NCBI GenBank assembly: GCA_947482115.1
Contig: CANKII010000003.1
Coordinates: 124,001 to 188,000 of the forward strand
Direction of reading: 5' to 3'
DNA: 64,000 nucleotides
Source of the DNA: Fibrobacterota bacterium
Lineage (GTDB): Bacteria > Fibrobacterota > Fibrobacteria > UBA11236
The notes under the pieces are model-generated. The model was not told the DNA's origin. It did not search any database and saw nothing but the letters and a program-made list of their open reading frames with translations. The position numbers and the translations under genes are program-made. This document shows positions 25,473-34,544 of the stretch, piece after piece (position 1 is the first letter of the stretch; every line of letters begins with the position of its first letter).

Positions 25473-28001
25473 TTAACCCAGCGTTTCCCGCGTAAAAGTC
25501 TGCAACGCCTGCAAATCCCCGGCAGTTTGGGGTTCACAATCGAGTGAACGCGCCGCAAAAGCACCGAGTCCTTCAGCCGAAGCCCTTGCATCCAAAAGCC
25601 AGACAACTTTGAGTCCCGGCTTTTTGCGCAGAAGTGCAAACTCCCGCTTGAGACGCAAGGTCGCCATGGGATGCCATAATTCGTGGCGGGCGTTTTTCCC
25701 TTCGTTGCGCAAATGCTCTCCCTGCATTTCCAGCAAAGGTTCGCGGGAGGAGGGCAAGGGCATGCGCGCAATGATGGTCAGCGCCGGAACCTGTCCTCCG
25801 CTATCGCGCAAATCTTCCACTCCTTCCGTCGCCAGAACCCACCCGCCTTGTGTGGAGGCGTAGAGCTTATACAGCGCGTCTTTTCCTCCGTCCACATGCT
25901 GGGCCCAAAGGGAAACATCGGGAGGCAACAAACTACGGAGAGCTTGATACGCCACTTTCAAAGCGCCGGGAGTCGGGAAGAAAACAAAAACACCTTTTTC
26001 AGAGAACGGCTTCGCAGCTTCGAACAAATATTTCGCGAACTCGGCGGCGGATTCCACCGATGCAGTTGCGGGAAAAGAGGGTGCCATTAAAAAACGGGGC
26101 GGACTCGGATCGACTGTGCGACGCACCCGGACAGTCCATTCGGATTCCACATTCCACATGCCCAGCGAAAGCAGAAAAAAATCTGCCTGCGACGGACCTG
26201 CAAGCATCATGGCCGGAGAGATAAACAACCCTCCATCGAACAAAGTGCGAAGGTTCCCTCCCAAATCGGCATCCAACTCCACGGGCATGGAACGCAAGGC
26301 GGCTTTGTGTGGATTGGAAAAATCCTCCAGCCAGTAAACATCTTCCGCATCCCGCGCTTCGCAAAGCCTTTCAAAATCGAGCCGGAAGGATCGCAAACGG
26401 GAAAGGATGCGGTTGATTTCAGGACCCGAATCCCTGTATAAATCCTCCTGCTCCTTGAACGAAGTGAGCAACGGCTCGGGATTGGCGCCAAAAGCCAGCG
26501 CGAAAGATTCCGCATAACGCATCCGCGTTTCACCGGGAGAGCGCCGCTTGACAGCCTGCTTTCCGGCTTTCTGGAAGAAGCGCTGTAATTTCTTTTCCAG
26601 TTCAAACCAGGAGCTTGTGTCCTCTTCGCCAGGCGGCCGCAACATTTGCAAAATCGCACGCAGTCGAAACAAGGTGACATCACGGCCAAAGAGTTTGCGT
26701 GCAGTTTCAGGAAGGCGGTGCGCCGAGGCCACAATCACCGTATCGCAAGCGGGCAGCAACGCCCCTTCCACTTTCAAATGAGCACACAGCGCGGCATGCG
26801 TCACCAACACGATATTCGCAGTCGCGGCCAAAGTCCGGGCTTCCTGCGCTCCCGGGTCCTCGTCGTAAGCATCGCAACAAACTCGCGACCAGAAAAGTCG
26901 TGCGCGTTCGGGAGAAAATCCCCTGCAGTCGGCTATGAAACTGGAAAGCATTTGATCGGCCCATACTGCGAGCGGCAATGCAAAAGCTCTTTCCTCAAGC
27001 GGCAGCCGCTCCGATGGATTTTGCAGCAACTCGCGCAAACGGCGGCGACAGAGATAATTTCCCGGTTCGCCCAAAGTGGCAAGGCGTAGCTTTGCGTGAT
27101 CGGTGTGCATTGTCGGCCACAATTTTTTGCGCACCACATCCCGCGCACCGGCATCGGAAACACACAGCAATACTCGCAATCCTTTTGACGCCGTTTTAAG
27201 AGCTGTACCTAATACGAAACGAAGCTCATCCTCTTGCGGAGCCGTTTCCCAGACGAGCCATTGCCGATCCATCAAGGCCTGCGCGGCGTCTGTAATGGAA
27301 ACATCCTCGTGGAAAATTTCTGCCGGCGTTTCTGCGATTGCAGAATTCTCCAAGGGAACAGGCGCCGCTTCAATCGTTCCACAAAACACGCGGCTCCAGC
27401 CGGGCAAATCACTCGCGACTCCGGCAATGGTATTCCACGTATCCGACGAAACAGAAGTGTGAAGAAAACGCTGCGCAGCGAGAAACACCAATCCGGCGCG
27501 CCGTGCATCGGGCAAAGCGCGGTGTTCCGCATCCCGCAGGATTCCCAGCCGTTCCGAAAGCGAATCCAGACGATGACTTTCCCAAGTGGGCCAGGCAGTG
27601 CGCGCCAAAAGCAAAGAGTCGAGCCAAGGCCCCGATGTGTGCGGAAGCCCTTCGCGTTCCAGCGTGTTTCTCAGAAATGTCGAATCGAATTCAGCGTTGT
27701 GCGCCACCAGAGGCAACTCTCCCGCAAAATCCAGAAACGCTTTCAAACTTTCTGCGGAAGGAGGAGCCTTGCGAAGTTCCTCTTCGCGTAAACCGGTGAG
27801 AAGACTCGAAACAGCCGTCAGGGATTTTGTCGGTGGAAGAAAGGCTTCAAACCGCGCCACCTCTTCCCCGTTTTCGAAACGGACGCCCGCGACTTCAATG
27901 ATGCACTCGGTTGAAAAATCCAGGCCCGTGGTTTCAATGTCCACGGCGACAAAAGTGTCCAGTAATTTCGCGGAGGGCAGCGGAGCGCCTTTGACCTTCA
28001 G
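25473..28001 (-). CDS. DnaQ-type exonuclease fused to a degenerate DinG-like helicase
   Basis: About 842 residues. An N-terminal DEDDh 3'-5' exonuclease is intact: FVAVDIETTGLD, VAHNAEFD, HRALPDARRAG. The rest follows the DinG/XPD layout (NYLCRRRLRELL, ANIVLVTHAALCAHL, a C-terminal domain ending VVWLLDARAS), but the ATPase motifs are gone. The Walker A place reads WETAPQEDELRF, the DEAH box reads VASAH, and the QxxGRxIR place reads KREFALLR. The ORF-track GTG would delete the first exonuclease strand. A CTG at 28001 that overlaps the upstream stop (CTGA) restores it, so I use that. It is probably an exonuclease with a non-motor helicase scaffold. Confidence 0.8.
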   Translation of the reverse strand: MKVKGAPLPSAKLLDTFVAVDIETTGLDFSTECIIEVAGVRFENGEEVARFEAFLPPTKSLTAVSSLLTGLREEELRKAPPSAESLKAFLDFAGELPLVAHNAEFDSTFLRNTLEREGLPHTSGPWLDSLLLARTAWPTWESHRLDSLSERLGILRDAEHRALPDARRAGLVFLAAQRFLHTSVSSDTWNTIAGVASDLPGWSRVFCGTIEAAPVPLENSAIAETPAEIFHEDVSITDAAQALMDRQWLVWETAPQEDELRFVLGTALKTASKGLRVLLCVSDAGARDVVRKKLWPTMHTDHAKLRLATLGEPGNYLCRRRLRELLQNPSERLPLEERAFALPLAVWADQMLSSFIADCRGFSPERARLFWSRVCCDAYDEDPGAQEARTLAATANIVLVTHAALCAHLKVEGALLPACDTVIVASAHRLPETARKLFGRDVTLFRLRAILQMLRPPGEEDTSSWFELEKKLQRFFQKAGKQAVKRRSPGETRMRYAESFALAFGANPEPLLTSFKEQEDLYRDSGPEINRILSRLRSFRLDFERLCEARDAEDVYWLEDFSNPHKAALRSMPVELDADLGGNLRTLFDGGLFISPAMMLAGPSQADFFLLSLGMWNVESEWTVRVRRTVDPSPPRFLMAPSFPATASVESAAEFAKYLFEAAKPFSEKGVFVFFPTPGALKVAYQALRSLLPPDVSLWAQHVDGGKDALYKLYASTQGGWVLATEGVEDLRDSGGQVPALTIIARMPLPSSREPLLEMQGEHLRNEGKNARHELWHPMATLRLKREFALLRKKPGLKVVWLLDARASAEGLGAFAARSLDCEPQTAGDLQALQTFTRETLG

Positions 28002-28516
28002 GCTTCTTCGCCGGATTCATCCGACGAAAGCACTTCGATGAGATGGAAAAATTCCCGCAGGGCGGGACTCATCACCACGCGCTTGGGACCTGCCGGCAAA
28101 AAGGGCTTGAGGCCGCGCAACAAAAACAGCGGCACATCGGCGCTACCCTCCAGATGCAGGGCGTCGAGCATGGCTTCATAATAGGGGCGGTAAAAGAAAA
28201 TGGGCGAACCTTCCTCGTCCTGTTCATCCAGCAGCAATTGCAACCACGTGGCGATTTCGGTGCGCTCGATTTCATCGCAGCGGATCTCCACCTCTTCCTC
28301 GGCTGCCAGCATGTCCGCGCCGGGAAGCGAGATATCCTCGAGCACACGCTGGGCCTTGCCCGCATCCGCACCGGCCACCGACAACGTGTAACGCTCGGAA
28401 GGCTCGATGCCGAGCTTCACTGCGCATTCAATTCCGTGACGGGCGAGATATTTTTCGAGGCGCTCCAAAGTGGCCCGCTCCAGGCTCGATGCAATCGGAA
28501 CGAATGGGCCACTCAT
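27998..28516 (-). CDS. Hypothetical protein, DUF2007-like N-terminus
   Basis: A 172-residue acidic soluble protein. The N-terminal part (RATLERLEKYLARHGIECAV to YTLSVAGADAGKAQRVLED) resembles the small DUF2007 fold found in putative signal-transducing proteins. The remainder is helical with no recognised motif. Its stop overlaps the probable CTG start of the exonuclease fusion, which implies coupled expression. Function unknown. Confidence 0.6.
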   Translation of the reverse strand: MSGPFVPIASSLERATLERLEKYLARHGIECAVKLGIEPSERYTLSVAGADAGKAQRVLEDISLPGADMLAAEEEVEIRCDEIERTEIATWLQLLLDEQDEEGSPIFFYRPYYEAMLDALHLEGSADVPLFLLRGLKPFLPAGPKRVVMSPALREFFHLIEVLSSDESGEEA

Positions 28517-28556
28517 GATGGGGTAAAGTTAGCACATCGCGCAGCAACAAACTTTT

Positions 28557-30083
28557 TTAGCGCGGAGATTCCGGCAGCCGACCCGTGACATCGGCCACCG
28601 GACCGGGCGCGACCTCCAGCGAATCCAACAGGGTCGCATAAGGCTCCTGTGGAATCCAGGGGCGAATCGAACCCGGGTTCCAGATGCCGTCCCCGTTTCG
28701 ATCCTCGAAGGCCGCAAGACGATAGCGACCCGTGGCCAGAGGGCTAAGAAACACGGGTTCGGAAACACCCGGTGGAAGAATCCGTTCGCTGGCTGATGAC
28801 GGCGTTTGAAGCAGGAAAGTCCAGCCCTTCCATCCTGCGGGAACGGTGAAACGCAAACCTCCGAGCCGGAGGGAATCCAAAGCTTTGGCGGACAGCATCG
28901 TCCGAACGAGTGTATCCGAAGAGTCTTTGCCGGCAAGCTCTGCATGCGGCGGCAATTGAAGACGCAAACCTTGTCCGGGACGGAGCGATTGTGGAAGCCG
29001 AATGGAGAGCCGCACCGAATCCAGGTGCTGCAGTTCCACTTTGACAGGCAAGGTATCCACCCGCACCATCAACTTGTCTTTCAGAATATTCCAGCGATCT
29101 TCGGTCAAAATGCGGCTGCTGCGCAAGTGATATTCCGATGCCGGTGCCGGATCTCCCGCGAGCGGAGCGATTAAACCCACGGCATTTGGAGGCGCAAGAA
29201 AACTGAAAGTCCACACCGTCGTGTCCGGAGCCGGGAAGCCCGTCACAAATTTCCGTCCGGCATTTTGCAATCCCGTATCCAAAGCTGCGAGGTGAAGTGT
29301 CTGCCTTGAAGCGCGCGGTGACAGATGAATTTCAGATGACCCCACGGCCATACGTTCAAAACCAAAATCCGGCGCGAGATTTCCGTTCAAATCTTCAAAG
29401 GCAAACAGGGCGTAGTCGCCTTGTGCCACGGAATCCAGCGCAAAGGCACCCGTTGAATCGACCGTCACCACGACTGCAGGAAGTTCACGCGCAGGAGACG
29501 GCAGCGAATCGGGTTTGAATCCCGCCACTTCTGCAACGAGGCGCGGCTGCACCGAGCCGTTGTCACGGGCGCTCACCCGGTACAGAGCCGCCAACACGGT
29601 TCCTTTCCGATCAAAAAGTTCCGCCTTCCCGGACACCGATCCCGAGTCAAAACTTTCACCGGTTGTAAAGGCATAGGAAAAGGGGCGGCCAAGTGAAATA
29701 CCGTGCAAATCCTTGAGGGTACCGAGAACCGTGAGGCGATAGGTGGTATTGGCGCTCAATCCACCCGACGACCCCTTGGGAAGATGAATCAATAATCGAT
29801 CGCCATCCACTTCGACTTTGATTTTTCCCGGCATGGGTGGAGAAAGGACCACGCTTCCCCGGCCCGCACCGCGATCGATCCACTCGGAGAATTTCAGGGT
29901 TAAGACGGACTGGCGCGGCACATTCAAAGCTCCGGGAGCGGGAAAAACCGCCGAGACATAAGGAGGTTGGGCATCAACGGGACCGCCGGGAGGAGGCTCC
30001 ACGTGGGCACAGCGCAAGAAGAGGCCTGCGATCAGAATCGCGGCGAAGATCCTGACCGCTCCACCGGGAGCGAGCCGGATCAA
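28557..30083 (-). CDS. Lipoprotein with SbsA-type Ig-like domain
   Basis: I place the start at a TTG whose last bases overlap the lepB stop (TTGA), giving MIRLAPGGAVRIFAAILIAGLFLRC, a good lipoprotein signal; the ORF-track start lies inside lepB. About 508 residues. After the lipid Cys comes a Pro-rich stretch and a Big_5 domain (PPYVSAVFPAPGALNVPRQS to YAFTTGESF), followed by beta-rich regions with two LNGN/DRNGDG-type turns (FEDLNGNLAPDFG, FEDRNGDGIWNPG). Such proteins in FCB bacteria are outer-membrane or surface lipoproteins of unknown function. Confidence 0.75.
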   Translation of the reverse strand: MIRLAPGGAVRIFAAILIAGLFLRCAHVEPPPGGPVDAQPPYVSAVFPAPGALNVPRQSVLTLKFSEWIDRGAGRGSVVLSPPMPGKIKVEVDGDRLLIHLPKGSSGGLSANTTYRLTVLGTLKDLHGISLGRPFSYAFTTGESFDSGSVSGKAELFDRKGTVLAALYRVSARDNGSVQPRLVAEVAGFKPDSLPSPARELPAVVVTVDSTGAFALDSVAQGDYALFAFEDLNGNLAPDFGFERMAVGSSEIHLSPRASRQTLHLAALDTGLQNAGRKFVTGFPAPDTTVWTFSFLAPPNAVGLIAPLAGDPAPASEYHLRSSRILTEDRWNILKDKLMVRVDTLPVKVELQHLDSVRLSIRLPQSLRPGQGLRLQLPPHAELAGKDSSDTLVRTMLSAKALDSLRLGGLRFTVPAGWKGWTFLLQTPSSASERILPPGVSEPVFLSPLATGRYRLAAFEDRNGDGIWNPGSIRPWIPQEPYATLLDSLEVAPGPVADVTGRLPESPR

Positions 30084-31372
30084 TCGATCAATTTGCCGAG
30101 GCGTGTCCACCGGATCTTGGCGGGAATGGTAAGCCAACTCAGGGGATTCGAGAAGGTGAAGGAGTTGTCTTCGTTTTGAAAGGAGAAATAGATGATATAG
30201 GCCTTGGCCTTCACATTGTTGCGCGAAAGCAGGCCCCAATAGCGGCTGTCGGAGGAGTTGTCGCGATTATCCCCCATCATGAAATAACAGGGCTTTTGTA
30301 CTGTGTATTTGGAAGAAACCTTGCCGTCGATCACCAGCGAAGGACGCAAGCGGTAATGTCCGCCGACGGCAATGCCCTGATCGCGCACGTTCTGGGCGAT
30401 CAAGTCCAGATAATTCCCCATATAGTATTCGTTTTGTTCTTCACGTCTTCCACCCTGATTCCGGTATTGCGGTGGGATCAAATCCGCCATATGAATGAAT
30501 CCAGTCCGGGCCAAATCCTGAATGCGGCGGAAGGGAACGTTTTCGGCATGCCAGTATTCGACGGTGCCGGAAGTGCGGCGGCTTAACGGAACCCCCAGAT
30601 AATACAATGCAGCTTGATGATTGGAATTGCTGGCATCGCCGTTGATATAGGGCAGGATGTAATCATCGTCCATCACGGAGTCGCGCCAGAGATCCAGCCG
30701 CATTTCCACCTTGCTGTTCGGATTTTCCTGAATGGCCAGGGAGCGAATCCACGCCGCATGCGTCAAGCTCAGAGTATCGATATCTACAGTTTCGCCCGGA
30801 ACAGGAAGCCGGAATTTCAGACTGTCGCGAATGGCATCGTAGCCGCGATCCTCACGGTATTTGCCTTTGCGGGGAAGGACATATTCCTTGTCATCAATAA
30901 ATACGGTTTTGTCCGAAACCACCAACGTTTGCCCACTCTGGGCCACACATCGCTTGATGAAATCCTTGGGCGCATACCACACCAGATTGTTCTCACCGGA
31001 TCCCGGGCTTTTGTCCCAGTACAGATTGCCGAAAAGAAAAAGATTCGCAATGAACTTGTAGCGTTCCGGTTTACCCTCGGGATAATCCGGGTCCCCGGGA
31101 TAGTGAAAAATGAAGACATCACCGGGCTTGGGTTGGCTCAAAGCCGGCAATCGCTCATGCGTAAATGGAATGGGCGATCCATAAACAAATTTCAATCCCA
31201 ACAGGAAATCCCCGATCTGCAGGGAATCTTCCATGGAAGCGGAGGGGATCTTGAAGGCCTGAATGACAAATTGGATGAAAACAAGGGCCAAACCGATGGG
31301 AATAAGAAACTCGCGGGTGAAAGTTCGCCAGGCGCGGCCAAATTTCCCCGAAGTCTGTTTTTGTTCAGCCAC
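30080..31372 (-). CDS. lepB: Signal peptidase I, enlarged form
   Basis: Cleaves signal peptides on the periplasmic side of the inner membrane. One N-terminal membrane helix (LIPIGLALVFIQFVIQAF) precedes the catalytic Ser in IPSASMEDSLQIGDFLLG. The catalytic Lys is in FIKRCVAQSGQTL, and MMGDNRDNSSDSRYWG is the conserved box E. At 430 residues it is much longer than the usual 200-320, mostly from a hydrophilic insertion between the Lys region and box E. The stop overlaps the start of the Ig-like lipoprotein gene. Confidence 0.93.
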   Translation of the reverse strand: MAEQKQTSGKFGRAWRTFTREFLIPIGLALVFIQFVIQAFKIPSASMEDSLQIGDFLLGLKFVYGSPIPFTHERLPALSQPKPGDVFIFHYPGDPDYPEGKPERYKFIANLFLFGNLYWDKSPGSGENNLVWYAPKDFIKRCVAQSGQTLVVSDKTVFIDDKEYVLPRKGKYREDRGYDAIRDSLKFRLPVPGETVDIDTLSLTHAAWIRSLAIQENPNSKVEMRLDLWRDSVMDDDYILPYINGDASNSNHQAALYYLGVPLSRRTSGTVEYWHAENVPFRRIQDLARTGFIHMADLIPPQYRNQGGRREEQNEYYMGNYLDLIAQNVRDQGIAVGGHYRLRPSLVIDGKVSSKYTVQKPCYFMMGDNRDNSSDSRYWGLLSRNNVKAKAYIIYFSFQNEDNSFTFSNPLSWLTIPAKIRWTRLGKLID

Positions 31373-31448
31373 GAACCGTTCTCCCCTGTTTTCTGCGGAA
31401 AAGCTGAAGATACTAAACAGTGCGGGGAACTTATTAGATTAGCCAACC

Positions 31449-31757
31449 ATGGATTACACATTCCTCGAACGTCTTAAATCCAAAGTCATTTCCGGCGCCC
31501 AAACTTCCGCCGCCCGCATCGAAGAAGCGGCGCGAACGGGAAGATTGCATCTGGACTTGATGGCCGAGCGGCGCAAACTGATCCGGGCCTACACCGAGCT
31601 GGGCAAGGAAGCTCATACCTCCCTGCAGGAGGATTCCATCGCGGTTTTCGCCAGACGCCCCGGAGTTTCCGAACTCCAATCCGAGATCGAACGTCACAAG
31701 CTGGAAATTGTCTCACTCGAAGCCAAACTGGCGCAAAACAAAAAAACCGCCCGCTGA
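31449..31757 (+). CDS. Small helical protein of unknown function
   Basis: A 102-residue, charged, all-helical protein. A first helix with AARIEEAARTGRLHLDLMAERRKLIRAYTELGKEAH and a last helix SELQSEIERHKLEIVSLEAKLAQ look like coiled coils. No signal peptide or membrane segment. It lies 28 bases before an M23 peptidase gene and is divergent from lepB, so it may serve the cell envelope, but no family was recognised. Confidence 0.6.
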   Translation: MDYTFLERLKSKVISGAQTSAARIEEAARTGRLHLDLMAERRKLIRAYTELGKEAHTSLQEDSIAVFARRPGVSELQSEIERHKLEIVSLEAKLAQNKKTAR

Positions 31758-31784
31758 GCCCTAGGCCGGGGAATCGCCGCGCCC

Positions 31785-32705
31785 ATGGACCATAAAATCC
31801 ACATTCACTTCTTCCCCCGCGACGCTTCCCGCGTTCGCTCCATCATATTTTCAAGGGCGCTGGGCCTCGCTTTGATTTTTACCGCGCTCCCGCTTTGTCT
31901 GATCGGATTCTGGCTGGTGCTTTCCGGAACCCTTCATGAAAATCCGGCCCGGAAAATGGAGCGTCAGAAACTGGAACGGGAAAACCGCGCGCTGCGGGAA
32001 AGAACATCACAACTCCAGCTTGAGGCCGAAGCCCTGCAACGGAATCTGGACAGTCTGGAATCCGCCCGCATTCACGCCCTGATGGCCACGGGATTGGCGA
32101 CTCAGGAGACTCCGCGCATGGAATCCCACCGCCGGTTCCAGTTTTTTCATTCGATGACGGGGAACAAACACACCCCTGTGGAAAATCTTGCCCGGGATTT
32201 GAAACAGGCGCGTGAAGCCTCCCTGTTCTTCGACTCCTCCCTGTTCGTTCTCTCGCGAAGACGCGACTTGGCCCAGCATTTTCCCACCGCTTTTCCGGTC
32301 GGTTTCGGAGGCTTGGTGATTCGTCCCTTTGGAGTCAGCGCAGATCCCTTTACGGGAAAACGGAGCATGCATGCGGGTGTCGATTTCAGCCAGCGGCCAG
32401 GCGCTCCAGTATACGCAGTTGGAAGCGGTCGTGTTGTGGAGTCCGGACAGAGCCCCCTTTGGGGCAACTATGTCCGCATTGAACACTCCGCCCGGGTCGA
32501 AACCTTCTATGCGCATTTGCATGAAATCCGCGTGAGAAATGGCGAGGAAGTAACGCGCGGGCAGAACATAGGTTCCATCGGACAAACCGGATCGGCAAGC
32601 GGACCACATCTCCATTTTGAAATGCAGTTCCAAGGAGAACGCGTGGATCCGCTCCGCTTTCTGCTGCCACCGGAAAATAAAACGGGCGAAAGCCCCATAC
32701 TCTAG
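31785..32705 (+). CDS. M23 peptidase with membrane anchor and coiled coil
   Basis: A 306-residue LytM-type protein. One membrane helix (residues 28-50), a coiled coil (KLERENRALRERTSQLQLEAEALQ), then the M23 domain from GFGGLVIRPFG. Zinc ligands are in MHAGVDFS (HxxxD), and HLH and HLHFE (YAHLHEIRV, SGPHLHFEMQ) complete the active site, so it looks catalytically competent. Anchored M23 proteins of this build cut or regulate cutting of peptidoglycan cross-links. Confidence 0.9.
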   Translation: MDHKIHIHFFPRDASRVRSIIFSRALGLALIFTALPLCLIGFWLVLSGTLHENPARKMERQKLERENRALRERTSQLQLEAEALQRNLDSLESARIHALMATGLATQETPRMESHRRFQFFHSMTGNKHTPVENLARDLKQAREASLFFDSSLFVLSRRRDLAQHFPTAFPVGFGGLVIRPFGVSADPFTGKRSMHAGVDFSQRPGAPVYAVGSGRVVESGQSPLWGNYVRIEHSARVETFYAHLHEIRVRNGEEVTRGQNIGSIGQTGSASGPHLHFEMQFQGERVDPLRFLLPPENKTGESPIL

Positions 32706-32719
32706 ATCGGATTGATCTC

Positions 32720-33877
32720 ATGGATTCCCTTTTCACTTCCCTGGCCGCATCGTCCCGCGAATTTCGCCGTAGCATCCACCAAAAACCTGAATTGAGCGGC
32801 GGCGAATTTTCCACCCGCGAGGCCCTTGTTGCGGAATTAAAAACCCTCGGTTTCAAACCGCAAACTTTTGAGGGTCATGCCGGAATCGTTGCCCTGTGGC
32901 CCGGAGAAAATTCCACTGCGGGATGCCTTGCTCTTCGCGCCGACATGGACGCCCTGCCTTTGCAGGAGGAATCCGGCATTCCATGGGCTTCACAAACGCC
33001 CAACGTGATGCACGCCTGCGGACACGATGGACACATGGCCATTTTGCTGGGAGTCGCCGGCTGGTTGAGTCAAAAAGGAAAGCGTTTCCCTAAGTCAGTG
33101 AAATTGATTTTTCAACCCGCTGAAGAGACCGGAACCGGCGCTCCGCAAATGATCGAAAACGGTGTTTTGGAAAATCCCAAAGTGGAAGCAATCTTCGGGC
33201 TCCATGGCTGGCCGGAACTTCCCGCAGGAACTGTCGCCGTACCGGAGAAAGCAGTGATGGCCGCCGTGGATAATTTCTCGCTGCAACTTCATGGACGCGG
33301 CGGTCATGGTGCCATGCCCCATCTCACCCTCGATCCCATCGTCGCTGCGGCGGCGATCATCACCTCCGCGCAAACTCTCGTGAGTCGCCGTGCTCCTCCG
33401 CTGGAATCCGCGGTGCTCACCTTCGGCAGTATTGCCGCAGGCCATGCACAGAACATCATTCCGGAAACCTGTTTGTTGCGCGGAACATTGCGCTCCTTCG
33501 ATCCTGTTTTACGCGCTTCGTTGAAGGAAGGATTTGAATCCCTCGTAAAGCACACCGCCACGGCCATGGGTGTTCGATCCGAACTGGAATGGCTGGAAGC
33601 CTGCCCCGCCACCTTGAATGATCCCGCGATGGCAATGCTGGCTCGAAACGCGGCCACCGATGCATTGGGAATCGCGTCCATCCGCGACCGGGTTCCGAGC
33701 ATGGGCGGTGAAGACTTCGCTTATTTTCTGGAACAAGTGCCGGGCGCTTATTTCTGGCTGGGTCTCGGAATGGAACGCGGAGGATTGCATAATCCGCGTT
33801 TTGACTTCAACGATGAGGCTTTGGCGGCGGGAATTGCGGTGTTTGCGGGGATTATCGAGCGTTATTCGCAGGTTTAG
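32720..33877 (+). CDS. M20D-family amidohydrolase
   Basis: A 385-residue metallopeptidase/aminoacylase. LRADMDALPLQEESG, MHACGHDGHMAILLGVA (metal Cys/His ligands), FQPAEETGTGAPQMIE with the catalytic Glu pair, and MGGEDFAYFLEQVPG near the end define the hippurate hydrolase/N-acyl-L-amino acid amidohydrolase group. GRGGHGAMPH is the lid-domain His. It releases amino acids from N-acyl or amide-linked conjugates in the cytosol; the natural substrate is unknown. It follows the M23 gene by 14 bases. Confidence 0.9.
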   Translation: MDSLFTSLAASSREFRRSIHQKPELSGGEFSTREALVAELKTLGFKPQTFEGHAGIVALWPGENSTAGCLALRADMDALPLQEESGIPWASQTPNVMHACGHDGHMAILLGVAGWLSQKGKRFPKSVKLIFQPAEETGTGAPQMIENGVLENPKVEAIFGLHGWPELPAGTVAVPEKAVMAAVDNFSLQLHGRGGHGAMPHLTLDPIVAAAAIITSAQTLVSRRAPPLESAVLTFGSIAAGHAQNIIPETCLLRGTLRSFDPVLRASLKEGFESLVKHTATAMGVRSELEWLEACPATLNDPAMAMLARNAATDALGIASIRDRVPSMGGEDFAYFLEQVPGAYFWLGLGMERGGLHNPRFDFNDEALAAGIAVFAGIIERYSQV

Positions 33878-33933
33878 GCTGACTTCAAGGCCTGACTTTC
33901 GTATCTTATCAAACCGCCCCAAGGAAATTCTCC

Positions 33934-34305
33934 ATGCAGCTGCCGAAATACAAAAAAAAGAAGCGCATCAAGCTCAAGGTTTGTCAGGAACCGGGTTGCG
34001 GCCGTGAATTTTGGGGCCATCCCATCGCCAAATATTGCGAGCTGCATCGCGACATCAAGCAGCGCGCCAAGCACAAAAAAGAGTTTGAGAGCGTCGATGT
34101 CAAGAATATGGTGTTCAAGCACAACTACACCGAAGTGTTGGATCTCGATTTTCTCTGCTGCCTCGAGGGTTGCGATCAGAAATACGTGGTGAAAGTGTTC
34201 CCGAAGCAGTTCGTCTATCCGCGCTATTGCGTGGAACATCGCAACGATTTCCGCCGCTCGAATTTTGTACGGATGCACAAACGACTGCATCCCGCCGCCG
34301 CATAA
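33934..34305 (+). CDS. Small basic protein with two zinc-finger-like motifs
   Basis: A 123-residue, very basic protein starting KYKKKKRIKLKVCQEPGCGREF. Two similar modules are visible: CQEPGCGREF...KYCELHRDIK and CCLEGCDQKY...RYCVEHRNDF. Each has Cys-x4-Cys, a spacer, then CxxH, so each could bind one zinc. The basic N-terminus suggests nucleic-acid binding. No family was recognised. It ends ten bases before the duplicated fumarase tail. Confidence 0.65.
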   Translation: MQLPKYKKKKRIKLKVCQEPGCGREFWGHPIAKYCELHRDIKQRAKHKKEFESVDVKNMVFKHNYTEVLDLDFLCCLEGCDQKYVVKVFPKQFVYPRYCVEHRNDFRRSNFVRMHKRLHPAAA

Positions 34306-34314
34306 CGCGGCGTC

Positions 34315-34410
34315 TTATTCCCGGATATTTTCAAAAAAATCATTGCCCTTGTCGTCGATGACGATAAAGGCCGGGAAATTTTTGACTCCGATGCAACGCA
34401 CCGCTTCCAT
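34315..34410 (-). pseudogene. Duplicated 3' tail of class I fumarase
   Basis: The minus strand reads [20 protein letters not shown]...FFENIRE then TAA. This matches the last 31 residues and stop of the fumarase ending at 35516, with an intact frame. I count 14 differences in 96 bases, most of them third-position and silent. Homology ends abruptly at the ATG codon on one side and the stop on the other. It looks like a displaced or imported gene tail, not a working gene. Confidence 0.85.
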
Positions 34411-34544
34411 TCTACATGGGAGAGGGGAAGCCCTAGTCCTTTACGAATAGGGGGCGGGGTTTTTATCCTAGAAACAGCCCGAGGCATCTTGTGACCGCAC
34501 ATCCAACCCCTCGCCCCTCATAATTCTCCACGCAACAAGTCAGG

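Noticed and set aside
34254-34502. Minus-strand ORF over the fumarase-tail copy
   Set aside because: It uses a shadow frame; the tail copy is readable in another frame as true fumarase sequence.
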